Assembly: GCF_000150955.2 (NCBI RefSeq)
Contig: NC_011681.1
Location: 791,501-855,500 of the forward strand
Reading direction: 5' to 3'
From: Phaeodactylum tricornutum CCAP 1055/1
Taxonomy: Eukaryota; Bacillariophyta; Bacillariophyceae; Surirellales; Neidiaceae
Length of the DNA: 64,000 nucleotides
Part shown: one piece after another, positions 44,708 through 54,356 of the stretch
How positions within the stretch are numbered: the first letter of the stretch is position 1
Layout of the letters: each line of letters begins with the position of its first letter
The notes under the pieces: generated by a model
What the model saw: only the letters and a program-made list of their open reading frames with translations
Database searches by the model: none
What the model was told of the DNA's origin: nothing
Program-made: the position numbers and the translations under genes

Positions 44708-46240
44708 ATGAAACGTCGATGGACGTCGCACGGACTGGGTTATGCGGCGGTGCTGACGGCTCTGGCCGGACTCGGTTACCATCAACGTGTCGTGCGATGG
44801 TACGGGAGGACGTCCATTGCCCCGACGTTGGACTTCCCGTCTATCGTTACTACTAGTCCAACACTGACGCACGGGACCGACCCCACTCGGCATACATTCT
44901 ACCTACTCCCCGTGCCGGAACTCACCACCTGGTTGGTGGGGAACTTTACGTCGGAAGCCGTCCACTTTTACAACCATACGATCAACGAAGAACGGGCCGA
45001 AATCTGGCTGCATCGAGGATTCGAACGTCTGCAGCACCACCACGGACGCACCGAAGACCCCGACGAAGCACACGTTGTGATTATACCAGCCTACCTGCAT
45101 TTCAACGCCTTTTTATTGCGCAACCTCGGTATTGCCGACGAGGCAACGCACCGGGGTCGACGCCAGCGTCCCGTGGAACAACACGACACGGAACGTAAAC
45201 CTAACTCGTTGCCCTGGACAGCCTCGCTCTGGGGTCCGGAAATTATTCGCCGGGTACGGGTACACAACGTTAGTAAACCTCACGTTTTGGCCGTACCGAC
45301 CTGGAATCCTAAAGTCAGTCGCAAAATTGGTCTCCCGACTTTGGTGCACTCGTTGACCCGTAACGAAGTCAATCTCTACGCCTTGGGCCTGGAACGCAAC
45401 TCGTTTTGGTACCATTTACCAACAACACGCATACTGCCCGTTCCCTACGTTGTTGCCACCGCCGACCACGCCATTGCAACGGCCTCTCCGGCGCTATCGA
45501 TGACCCCACGAACGCCGTCTACCGCCACTACACCGTCCACCCGCACTATCTTTTTCGCCGGCGATGCCCGTCCCAACGCTGGCTTCTGGTCCGGTTGCCA
45601 TCGAGCGCAACTCCTATTCCCACTCGTCAATGTTACCCTATCGACGACGGCTGCCACCTACCACATGGACGTGCGCGTGAGCTCAAAAACTCTTCCCCAG
45701 CGACTGTCCCAAGCCGCGTACAATGATCGAATACGGACGGCAACTTTTTGTTTAATTCTTTGTGGGGATACACCAACGTCACGCTCGCTGGCATCGGCCA
45801 TGAGTCGCGGTGGGGATCCGAAACGTGACGAGAAGGACGACAGGAACGGTTCCATAGATTCGGGTTGCGTTCCGCTGCGCATTGGATCGCGTTGGCGAGG
45901 ATTTTGCGACGCACCCTGCCGGGAGGGATGGGGGTGGAACGTGGCGAATCGTTCCCATTTGCCGTTCGGTGGCACAATAATAGATTGGTCAGTCTTGCCC
46001 GAACTCGACGAAGCCGCCTTTGCTACTGATCCGGTAGGCACAATCCATACTTTCTTATCCACTACCAGCGAAGCGCAGATTGCCGTATGGCAACAAAGGA
46101 TCCGTCGCCACGGCCAAGCTTGGATGTACGGTTATGGACACCCGGTCACGTCCAACGACTTTGGCAGGGCCGTCGAGTACGTCTGGCGTTCCCTCGCCGA
46201 CGCCTTGCCACGCGTCGACGCGTACGGTCTGGCAGAGTGA
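44708..46240 (+). CDS. Exostosin-like glycosyltransferase (GT47)
   Basis: 510 residues from the first in-frame ATG at 44708. The N-terminus (MKRRWTSHGLGYAAVLTALAGLGY) reads as a type II signal anchor for the Golgi. The lumenal domain has the GT47 plan: an N-terminal block (EIWLHRGFERLQ...DPDEAHVVIIPAYLHF) and the diagnostic FCLILCGDTPTSRSLASAMSRG at residues about 347-369, followed after a short insertion by CVPLRIGSRW and LPFGGTIIDWSVLPEL. Such enzymes add sugars to polysaccharide or glycoprotein chains. The Asp/Lys-rich insertion (GGDPKRDEKDDRNGSIDSG) splits the usual RGCIPV motif. The donor sugar cannot be told from sequence. Confidence 0.85.
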   Translation: MKRRWTSHGLGYAAVLTALAGLGYHQRVVRWYGRTSIAPTLDFPSIVTTSPTLTHGTDPTRHTFYLLPVPELTTWLVGNFTSEAVHFYNHTINEERAEIWLHRGFERLQHHHGRTEDPDEAHVVIIPAYLHFNAFLLRNLGIADEATHRGRRQRPVEQHDTERKPNSLPWTASLWGPEIIRRVRVHNVSKPHVLAVPTWNPKVSRKIGLPTLVHSLTRNEVNLYALGLERNSFWYHLPTTRILPVPYVVATADHAIATASPALSMTPRTPSTATTPSTRTIFFAGDARPNAGFWSGCHRAQLLFPLVNVTLSTTAATYHMDVRVSSKTLPQRLSQAAYNDRIRTATFCLILCGDTPTSRSLASAMSRGGDPKRDEKDDRNGSIDSGCVPLRIGSRWRGFCDAPCREGWGWNVANRSHLPFGGTIIDWSVLPELDEAAFATDPVGTIHTFLSTTSEAQIAVWQQRIRRHGQAWMYGYGHPVTSNDFGRAVEYVWRSLADALPRVDAYGLAE

Positions 46241-46656
46241 CATAAGTTACAAGCCCATTGTACAGAAGCAGCTAGTTTACTCCTCTTTCTATCTCTGGAA
46301 CAGTACTCTATAGTGGTGTATCTTCCCGCTGCATAACCTACGGGTCTAGAAGGTGATGGAGCATGCTAACGTCCAAGTGACATTGGTGTGTTAAGTTTTG
46401 CCATAAATTCTACAAAATCACTGTAAGTACATATTTCACTTCTTACTATTGACTTTGATAAAAATGTCACAAACGGTAACATTTGAACTTTCTGGTTCTG
46501 TGGTTTGCTCACTGTCAAGTCGCGATCCAGTCCAAACGGCCATATTTTCCTTTCACGGTCACTCTCTGGATCGCTCGCTGTGTATTGTTCCCAAAACGAC
46601 AAGTGGCAATTCTTTCGTACAGAGGGCTCGCCATCGTCGTCGTTGTTTCCTTCGCA
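46241..46656. other. Intergenic stretch before dynamin gene
   Basis: 416 bp. The dynamin frame remains open upstream to about 46483 and includes another ATG, but that extension is hydrophobic and unlike dynamins, so I treat it as leader. Confidence 0.5.
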
Positions 46657-49132
46657 ATGATCATGGAGCAACTCATCCCCATCGCATCCAAGCTACAGGA
46701 CGTCTTGGGAGCGCTTGGGCAGAGCGCGTCCCTGGATCTTCCGCAAATTGTCGTCGTTGGGGGTCAATCCAGCGGCAAGAGCAGCGTTTTGGAGTCTCTC
46801 GTCGGTCGATCCTTCTTGCCCCGCGGTACGGGGATTGTCACCCGTCGTCCCCTCGTTCTGCAGCTGTACAACACACGCCAAGACACTCTGGAGGACGGCG
46901 ATGAGGATGAAGAACCCGACGAAGTCGTGGACGATCGCGAATGGGGAGAGTTCCTCCACGTTCCAGGCAAAAAGTATTTCGATTTTGCCGCCATTCGAGA
47001 AGAAATCGTCGCGGAAACGGATCGCTTGACAGGAAAGAACAAGGGAATTGACAGTGAGCCCATTCATCTAAAGGTATTTTCGCCACGAGTCCTCGCTTTG
47101 ACGTTAGTCGACTTGCCGGGAATTGCCAAAGTTCCCGTTGGAGATCAGCCAGACGATATTGAAGCGCAGATTCACGACATGTGCTTGTCCTTCATCAGCA
47201 ACCCGAATGCAATTGTACTCGCGGTTACGTCGGCCAATACGGATCTGGCGAACAGTGACGCCCTCAAGTTGGCTCAGTCCGTAGATCCGGGTGGTCACCG
47301 TACGGTAGGGGTGCTCACCAAATTGGATCTCATGGACGAGGGTACCGACTGCGTCGAGTAAGTAGGTCGTGCGGACATGGCAACTGCCGCTATGGCTTTG
47401 CCCTACCATTGTGTTTCTTACACGTACCTTTCATTGCTGCTTTGCATAGTATCCTAACCAACCAGGTCATCCCACTCAGCAAGGGTTATATAGCTGTCGT
47501 TAATCGTGGACAAAAAGACGTCATGTCGGATCTAAGTATTCGAGATGGACTCACCAAGGAAGAGGTTTTCTTTCGCAACCATCCCGTTTATTCCAAGGAT
47601 CGCAACATTCTTGCCAAGTGTGGAACCAAGCATCTTGCCAAGGGGCTCAATACCATTTTGATGCACAATATTCGGGATTGCCTTCCGGATTTGAAATCGC
47701 GAATTACACACATGATGAACGAAGTGCAACAAGAGCTGGAATCGCTTGGTAGTCCTATCCAAAATGCCTCGCGGTCGGCTCGCGGATCGGTTTTGCTCAA
47801 GATGCTCTCAAAATTTGCCAACAATTTTGCCAACGTCCTAGACGGAAAAGGACCTCAAGAGTCTACCCTTAGCAGTCGTCTCGGCGGCAGCATACACCAG
47901 CACCACGGCTACGCCCACATGCACGAACTCATGGGTGGAGCCCGTATCTCCTTTGTTTTCACTGAAGTCTTTGCCAATTCACTAATTGCCGTCGGCGCCT
48001 TTGATGGGCTTTCCGATGACGAAATACGCACCACCATTTGCAACGCCAATGGTACCCGCCCGGCGTTGTTTGTTCCAGAAATTTCCTTCGATATCCTCGT
48101 ACGTCGCCAAGTCGCTCGACTCGAACAACCAGGAGTGCAATGTGTGGACATGGTCTACGAAGAGCTTCAGCGGATTGCGGCACAGTCGGAGCCCTCTGAA
48201 ATGACTCGCTTTCCGTTATTGCGTGACCGAATGGTGGAAGTGGTCATGAATTTGCTAAAACGGTGCGTCGGTCCCACACAAATGATGGTATCGAATCTCG
48301 TCAAAATCGAGTTGGCCTACATCAACACATCCCATCCAGACTTTATTGGTGGATCCCGAGCAGTAGCGCGTCTTATGGAAAAGATTGGTAAAGAAAACGA
48401 TCGGGCACGTCACACCAACGCCGATGCCGCCAACGCCACCCCCCTCTCTCCCACCTCGCTCAACCATTACGGTTACGAAGACGCCATCGACCACGAAACA
48501 ATGTTGCATTCACCATCAGGCAACACATACGACCGCCGACCCAGTCACGCCGGGCCCGGTGCAGGCCCCAACCATACGACCGCGGGTAGCAACTCGGGAA
48601 TAATGAACTTACTCTTTCGCGGAGGAACGGGTGCCAAGCCTCCCCGGCCGGCCTCGTCCAGCGCTAGCGTACCGGGAGGTCCGCCCAGTATCGTGCATCT
48701 TCCTCAAGTGCAGGACTCGATGAAGCCAACCGATCTGCCTCCGACCGAGCGTGAACGTGTCGAAATGGAGGTCATCAAGAGTCTGATCGAATCATACTTT
48801 TCGATTGTCCGGAAAAAGTAAGTGCTTACGAAGGAGTAGCCACCAAATGTGTTGAGCTTTGAAACAAATTAGTTGCTCACAGCCATGCTTCCGACTGTAG
48901 TTATATTGACTTGGTGCCCAAAACTGTCATGTACTTTTTGGTCAACCATGTTCGCGACTCTTTACAGAACGAGCTCGTTTCGGAGCTGTACCGCGACGCC
49001 GAAGTCGGCACGCTGATGCAGGAGGCTGAAGATATTGCTTCCCGTCGCCAAACCTGTATCGAAATGAAGGACTTGCTCCAAAAGGCGTTGGAGATTGTGA
49101 ATGAAGTTCGCGACTTCAATGCATTCAAGTAG
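46657..49132 (+). CDS. Dynamin-related GTPase (DRP1/DNM1L type)
   Basis: Exons 46657-47357, 47450-48817 and 48901-49132 give 766 residues; both introns (92 and 83 bp) start GTAAGT and restore frame. The N-terminus [21 protein letters not shown] is typical. GTPase motifs: G1 GGQSSGKSS (residues about 35-43), switch [10 protein letters not shown]3 LVDLPG (about 150), G4 TKLDLMD (about 221), and VVNRGQKD. The stalk follows, then a Ser/Pro/Gly/His-rich variable region with no PH or Pro-rich domain, and the GTPase effector domain in exon 3 ([26 protein letters not shown]). This architecture fits the mitochondrial and peroxisomal fission dynamin. ATG at 46657 begins where the family begins. Confidence 0.93.
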
Positions 49133-49224
49133 GTAAGACCATATACCAGGAAGCACAGCCAAGGAGCAAGGAAAGTAGATTTAAATTACTGTCAAGATAT
49201 TTCCTACTGCAGTACGATGTTCAT

Positions 49225-50313
49225 CTAGGTCTTATTGTTACGCGAACGTTTGTCGCCAATGGTGTAGTTACCGTATTCTTTGCTTGGGTCGTACAGTTCC
49301 CAGCGCGATGCAGGGAAAATATGCTTGTTACGTTCATACCACCGACGTTCCACTACCTTGCCGGGATGGGATTCGTCCTTTTCTACCCGCGCATCGATCG
49401 CCCCTATCCGTACATCATCGTGTACGTCAAAATGGAAAAGGGGGCCTGACTTCCCTCGGGCTTTGGTCAAAATCAAATCGTAAAAGGTCAGATCTTGCGG
49501 AATGATTAAATCTTCTTTGACGTAGACGAGAGCGTCTGCGGCAATGGAAGTCAATTCCCGAAATTCACGACACAGGTCCACCCGTACACGTTCTAAAAAA
49601 TCTCCAATGGTGTCGCCTTTGCGGCATTCCACTACTCGCCGATGCCCCGACCCGTCCCAGTAACTGTACGTAATTTCCAATTTCTCTTTTTTGGTTTGTT
49701 CTTGCCTGGTTTTCCATTCTTTTTCCAGTCGTTGTCGCTCTGTCTGGGCTTGCTCGTCTCGGGCCTTGTCGGGTAAAAACGCGGTGTTGACGCTGGGATT
49801 CTTTCTCGAAACCAGTTTGGTCGTGCCGACTGCATCTCCTTCCCCATCTTGTTCGTCCTGCCACATGCCTCCTTCATCCTCCTCATTGGCGAACGAGAGT
49901 GTGGACATTATTTTGCGCTTTTCCTTGAGTCGCTTCTTGCGTGCTTTGCGTTCGGCCTTGTCCCGTACCGCCTGAGCCAAAGCTGTTTCCGCGGCGGCCA
50001 CAGCGGGGTCGGTTTTCGATACGGACGGGTTTTCGGCTTCCTGCGCCAATTTCTTGAAGGCTTCCGCCGTGACCAAGCCTACTGTGAGTTCTTTGAAGGA
50101 TTTCTCTTCCACTCCGGTGCTCCCTTCGGCAAACTTGAGAGCCATGGGGGCGTGCTGACCGGTCGTTTGGATTTGGCGTTTGCGCGCTTCGAACGTTTCT
50201 TGATCCCGTTGCCTTTTCTTTTCAAGCATCGCCGCCCGACTTCCAGCTACATTTCCTTCGACTGTTTGAATTCCCGTTTCGGGACGTTTAAAGTTTGCCT
50301 GAAAGTCTCCCAT
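49225..50313 (-). CDS. FAM50/XAP5 family nuclear protein
   Basis: Single exon, 362 residues. The C-terminal half is the XAP5 domain: [28 protein letters not shown], then [31 protein letters not shown], and the closing [24 protein letters not shown]. The N-terminal half is a charged coiled coil with basic blocks ([17 protein letters not shown]), followed by the family motif [14 protein letters not shown]50A and plant XCT are spliceosome-associated proteins that affect alternative splicing and, in plants, small RNAs and the clock. It converges on the dynamin gene with 92 bp between. Confidence 0.93.
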   Translation of the reverse strand: MGDFQANFKRPETGIQTVEGNVAGSRAAMLEKKRQRDQETFEARKRQIQTTGQHAPMALKFAEGSTGVEEKSFKELTVGLVTAEAFKKLAQEAENPSVSKTDPAVAAAETALAQAVRDKAERKARKKRLKEKRKIMSTLSFANEEDEGGMWQDEQDGEGDAVGTTKLVSRKNPSVNTAFLPDKARDEQAQTERQRLEKEWKTRQEQTKKEKLEITYSYWDGSGHRRVVECRKGDTIGDFLERVRVDLCREFRELTSIAADALVYVKEDLIIPQDLTFYDLILTKARGKSGPLFHFDVHDDVRIGAIDARVEKDESHPGKVVERRWYERNKHIFPASRWELYDPSKEYGNYTIGDKRSRNNKT

Positions 50314-50667
50314 GGTCGTCGGTGTTGGTTGTCCGGAGTATTGCTATCAACTATGAGTTTCGGGACAGGAAAATGAAAAATTGACGATTTTAGAGTGAGC
50401 TTTTCCTAGGACGGACGACGGACGGTTCGATGACATTGAAACGATTTATTTGCAATAAGTCGAAACCTTCACTATTTAATAAAAACGATGTCGTTTAGGA
50501 TAAACCCTTTTTATTTTGATCAATATACCTGCTGAGTTCCGAAACGAAACGGGAAAATCGATAAACCGGCTCTGACCAAGGCAAAAGCTATACCCGCTTG
50601 ACCGCTTGCACATTGTAAGTTGAGTAAACTGTGAGCGTGAACTGCAACAAAATTGATTCTGCTAGGC
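50314..50667. other. Divergent promoter region, FAM50 and GNAT genes
   Basis: 354 bp, AT-rich in its middle. It must serve both divergent genes. No other feature seen. Confidence 0.5.
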
Positions 50668-51378
50668 ATGCCGACACAATCTTGCGTCCAACCGCGCAAC
50701 CGCTGGAGGTTCAGTTTGTTGTTCCTGCTAGTCGCGTCAAGTTCGGAATCCTTTACTTTTCACGCGTACGCGTGGTTCATTTCGGCTCCCAAAGCAGCCG
50801 ACGATTGGCAGCAGCTCTCGAATCTCGTTGTGGATACCTTCGAAGCACCAATCACGCAGCAATCGCCGTGGATGGCGCAAAGTGCGTGGCAAATAGTGGA
50901 ACGGCAGCTGACGCGGCAGTATACGTATCGACACTACGTCTCGACAGCCCGCAAAATGAAGGGCAAGAAGTACGGCATGCTCGTTGCCAAGGAATGGGGC
51001 AAGGTCATTGGTATGGTAGAAATTGGATTACAGTGGGATGAAACACATAGCATGAAGAGACCCACCATAGGGGTACTCTGTGTGGACGAACGGAGCCGGA
51101 ACCGGGGAGTCGCCCAAGGTTTGCTGCTAAAGAGTGAAACAATCGTGACCCAAGTCTGGAAGGAACCTACAATCTATGCCGAAGTGGAAAAGTCCAACGA
51201 GGGAGCGACCGGCTTTTTTCAGTCGCAAGGCTTTGCGTTGCACCAAGACAATCCAGTCATGGTGAGCTTACGGAGACGACGGAAGATAGAACGACGACCA
51301 CATCTACTCTTCGCCAAGTCACTGTCGGTGCCAGCCACGTCCTCCCCCGAGACTGTGAACCCATCGATTCTAATGTGA
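50668..51378 (+). CDS. GNAT acetyltransferase, probably plastid-targeted
   Basis: 236 residues from the ATG at 50668 (MPTQSC). Residues 14-25 are hydrophobic (RFSLLFLLVASS), followed by SES-FTFHAYAWF, which resembles the diatom signal-peptide/transit-peptide boundary that needs an aromatic residue, usually Phe, after cleavage (here Phe29). The GNAT core follows: MLVAKEWGKVIGMVEIGLQW (beta strands 2-3), IGVLCVDERSRNRGVAQGLLLKSE (beta 4 and the pyrophosphate loop RxxGxA) and AEVEKSNEGATGFFQSQGF (the last block). Diatom and plant plastid GNATs acetylate protein N-termini or lysines; the substrate here is unknown. Confidence 0.82.
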   Translation: MPTQSCVQPRNRWRFSLLFLLVASSSESFTFHAYAWFISAPKAADDWQQLSNLVVDTFEAPITQQSPWMAQSAWQIVERQLTRQYTYRHYVSTARKMKGKKYGMLVAKEWGKVIGMVEIGLQWDETHSMKRPTIGVLCVDERSRNRGVAQGLLLKSETIVTQVWKEPTIYAEVEKSNEGATGFFQSQGFALHQDNPVMVSLRRRRKIERRPHLLFAKSLSVPATSSPETVNPSILM

Positions 51379-51494
51379 GGCGAACTTCTGCTTTACTCTT
51401 AACAACTCTTCTAAAATGCCACCATTTTCAACACGGAAAAACACGCTTTGTAGTTTTGGTCAAATTCGTAATTGCAAAGTCTTTCCTGACGGAG

Positions 51495-52250
51495 CTACTC
51501 CACACTGTTCATATGTGCTTCCATCCATTGGAATATTTCCGCACATCGCTGACTGTCAGCAATATAAAGATATCCCAGCAAGGCTTCCAATGCGGTGGCA
51601 TCCTGGTACGCGGCTGGATCTCGGCGGTTGCGGGCACTACCCGAAACGGCGTTTCGTCCTCTCGATAGCACTTGTCGTTCTTTTTCGCTCAATTCCACAT
51701 CCTCCTTGAGTTGAGCCAACAGACGCGACTGAAACTCGGCTACGACCAGGAAACAATTTTAGCAAATGAGCAAGACGCAATTGCTGCCATCCAGACTGGT
51801 GAACCGTGAGCACACGTACGTACCTCGCACGAATCCAACCACATCCGTTTGCAAATCCGACGTGCGCTTCGGGGGCCATACGCTACGGGATCGGACAAAG
51901 AGTTCGTACACGACGTCGCCGATATAGGCCAGGTCGGTGGAACTCATCCGATCCACGTCGCAAGACTGTGGTGGAAGCAGCATATCAACGAGCGTTGGCG
52001 TCTGGCGGTCTTCGCCATTACTCCGTGTCAATGCCCATCCTCGAATCTTCGGACTTTGTCCTGGAGAATGTATGGTAGTACTCAAGGGATGACGTTTGCT
52101 GGCACGACGAAAATTGATTGTCGTTCCTCTCGCTGCTTTACATTTCTTCTGAAGAAAAGAATCCGCTCGTTGAGCGACGAGCAGTAAGATGGCCAAAGTT
52201 TTCGCAACGTCCAATACGAGGATGCGAATGCTTCGGCAGCCTGCAGTCAT
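51495..52250 (-). CDS. Mini-ribonuclease III, probably plastid
   Basis: Exons 52250-51824 and 51739-51495 give 223 residues; the 84 bp intron (GTACGT...TAG) rejoins VVGFVR to AEFQSRLLAQL. The core is the MrnC pattern: LAYIGDVVYELFVRSR (Asp112 in the RNase III signature), DLQTDVVGFVRAEFQSRLL, LSRGRNAVSGSARNR and ATALEALLGYLYIADSQRCAEIF (catalytic Glu). It lacks a dsRNA-binding domain, as mini-III enzymes do. The N-terminus has a hydrophobic segment then QRADS-FLQ with Phe at the expected cleavage point, so a bipartite plastid presequence is likely. Known relatives mature 23S rRNA in bacteria and process plastid rRNA and introns in plants. Confidence 0.88.
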
Positions 52251-52261
52251 CACTGATTTGC

Positions 52262-52627
52262 TTATTCTTTCTCCGTTCTAGCGGTGGGCACTGTACATGC
52301 TCGGAGAGTTTTAACTATGTGTAGAATGGGAGGATCTACGTCGACGCCTTGGTCGTCGTTGTGAATGAATTTCGTATAGCCGAATACGAGGTATGCCGTA
52401 GTGAAAAATAGCTTTTTGGTGGCGGTCCAGTCCGACAGGTCCCATTCCTCGCCTTTGCGCTTACTGTTACATCGACTATGAGTTTGTCCTGAAATCACGA
52501 GTGTTTTGGTAGTTCCCAGTGTAAAAGTACCTCTATCCTTAATGACTGGAAGACGCTGAAGTATCACAGTCAACGTACGTACGGCGGATAGCGTCTGTTT
52601 CTGACACCATCGGAAAGAAAAGGGCAT
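52262..52627 (-). CDS. Hypothetical protein, 121 residues
   Basis: ATG at 52627, stop 12 bp before the mini-RNase III start on the same strand. The product is basic in the first half and contains DLSDWTATKKLFFTTAYLVFGYTKFIHNDD. I recognise no family. It may be a genuine small gene or part of the 5' leader of mini-RNase III; there is no other gene on this stretch. Confidence 0.35.
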   Translation of the reverse strand: MPFSFRWCQKQTLSAVRTLTVILQRLPVIKDRGTFTLGTTKTLVISGQTHSRCNSKRKGEEWDLSDWTATKKLFFTTAYLVFGYTKFIHNDDQGVDVDPPILHIVKTLRACTVPTARTEKE

Positions 52628-52906
52628 AAGCGTGGATACGGGAGCTCACGCCTTTTCAAAATTCTTGCCGTTAGCTTGCCGACATATAGTGGGACAACAG
52701 AAATGTATACGTTTTTTAAGATTGGCGCGCCAGTCAGCTTCGAAAGGACCGACTTCGGAGTATTTTAGAGGACCTTCCGTTCCAAAACCGTGGATTTTTG
52801 CGAGCGAGCAAATACCCGCCCTATTGACAAAACAGTACTTGCAAGAAGCTCCTTATACCTTTGCTCTTGTCTTTAGACTTCCTTGAAGACACATCCTAAC
52901 GACAAT

Positions 52907-53503
52907 ATGAATGAGAACATCAACAACCCCTATCTGGTAACCCATCCCGCCTTGCCGCCGATGGCATCGGACGCAGCCGAAGCCTTCCTTCCAGTTCAAG
53001 CCCCAACGATCGATGCCGGCGCGCCCAAGAACCCTGAACACCTCGCTGCAGCCCACAAGCAATTGCTCCAGCGCTCTCTCTTCAGCATCATGGTGCCCCA
53101 AAGTGTGACGGCCGTAGAATGCGCCGCTGCGGTGTCTCGTTTCCACAAGGTCTCCGGAGAGCACGACGGCGCACTTGTACCGGCTTGGGCCCAGCTGTTC
53201 ATGCAGAACATGCAAGAGTTCCAGGAGAACACCACAGCTCAGTTGACACGGATTCAGCAACACATTGCCAAGTCTACCAATTCTTCTGTGATTTATCCCG
53301 AAGACAGATTGGCTTGCGTCCCACACCTCAACGGGGACGCTCCTCCAGTCTTCTTCCCTGAAACTTTGGAAGCCTTTCGTGAGCTTTCGGAGCAGGAGTG
53401 CGACACCTTGCTGGCCTTCTACAGTCAAAAGGTTCAGGGGACGGTGAAAGAGCGCCGTCATGCTCTGGCCGCCATTTTGGGATTGCGTCGCCGTGCTTGC
53501 TGA
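52907..53503 (+). CDS. Mug135-like C-terminal-domain protein
   Basis: Single exon, 198 residues from the ATG at 52907. The N-terminal part is polar and Pro/Ala-rich with a helical middle (HLAAAHKQLLQRSLFSI, WAQLFMQNMQEFQENTTAQLTRIQQH). The C-terminal 80 residues follow the plan seen in fungal Mug135-like proteins: RIQQHIAKSTNSSV, a loop RLACVPHLNGDAPPVFFPETLEAF, then LSEQECDTLLAFYSQKVQGTVKERRHALAAILG. The end resembles a small SAP-like helix-turn-helix. The molecular role of the family is not established. Family assignment is from memory of the pattern, so moderate. Confidence 0.55.
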   Translation: MNENINNPYLVTHPALPPMASDAAEAFLPVQAPTIDAGAPKNPEHLAAAHKQLLQRSLFSIMVPQSVTAVECAAAVSRFHKVSGEHDGALVPAWAQLFMQNMQEFQENTTAQLTRIQQHIAKSTNSSVIYPEDRLACVPHLNGDAPPVFFPETLEAFRELSEQECDTLLAFYSQKVQGTVKERRHALAAILGLRRRAC

Positions 53504-54356
53504 TTGCCGTCCTTTGAACGGGCAAAGTTCGAAGAAGATCAATGTAGTCTCATTGATGGCCGAACGCTATCGCTGCTGGAAGTTGCTTCTTGGTATTCAA
53601 ATGCGCAAACTCTAGACTCCGTAGATATAAAGTAGAACACTTGAAGTTGTTGTGCAAGGAGCTATAGCTAGAAGAGCGCTTTATCATTGTTTTTCATGTG
53701 CATTCGTGTATGCACAAGGGGTCACGGTCCGTGGGCGGGGAGCGACAGGGTCGCACTATGCTTGTGAGAGCAACCAAAATGGGCATCGTTCCACAGACAT
53801 GCAAACGAACCATGGTCGTCGTTTCAGCACAATCGAGCAGACAATCTTGCGTTTCGTCAAGGCTGGGTCCCGTTCCTGCAAACGTGACAAGCTTTTGGGT
53901 AGTTTGCAGATGCCCAACTGATAGTGCCCGAGTCACAGTATTTGTCTTCTCCTTCGTGTTCATGAATTTCCTTCGCTGTGTCCATCCGAGCACGTCACAC
54001 TTGAGAATAAGCTGCGCCCAGCCAACTCTATACAAACAAAACAATGCCGCAGCATTCGACAAGGTTGCTATGGGTATGTGCGCCCGAATACCTAGTCTAA
54101 TCTGTAAACGGAGCTTTCCCGAGTCAATGGGACCTCTTCCCCACGACCACGCCCCAAAACTGTTTATAAAATCAAAAACCAAAACTCTTTTACTTAAGAT
54201 GGCGTATTTGTTTGAAATTAGCTCTCTCTCGAGAGCACGAGAGAGACAGGGAAAAAATAAAAGTAAAACATGACAAGGCGTGATGTATGGTGGACGAGAA
54301 TTTCGGAGGGAACCTTGGAATCGCGTTGTCGAGCGCGAGGCCTTTCAAGTCCGTGC
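53504..54356. other. Intergenic stretch with opposite-strand open frames
   Basis: 853 bp. Two frames of 160-190 residues overlap on opposite strands (53694-54182 minus, 53698-54273 plus); neither shows a domain or convincing codon use, and they cannot both be real. A hairpin lies at 54222-54245. Confidence 0.45.
54222..54245. terminator. Perfect 9 bp hairpin in the 3' region of the carrier gene
   Basis: Arms 54222-54230 (TCTCTCTCG) and 54237-54245 (CGAGAGAGA) with a 6-base loop. It lies about 112 bp beyond the stop of the mitochondrial carrier, in its likely 3' untranslated region. A role in RNA stability or 3' processing is possible but unproven; it is not a bacterial-type terminator. Confidence 0.4.

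Noticed and set aside
46483-46656. Upstream extension of the dynamin frame with its own start
   Set aside because: Hydrophobic and unrelated to any dynamin N-terminus; the family begins at [14 protein letters not shown] (46657).
53694-54273. Two overlapping frames of 160-190 residues on opposite strands
   Set aside because: They share the same bases, neither has a family pattern, and both contain many Cys and Arg codons typical of antisense or chance frames.
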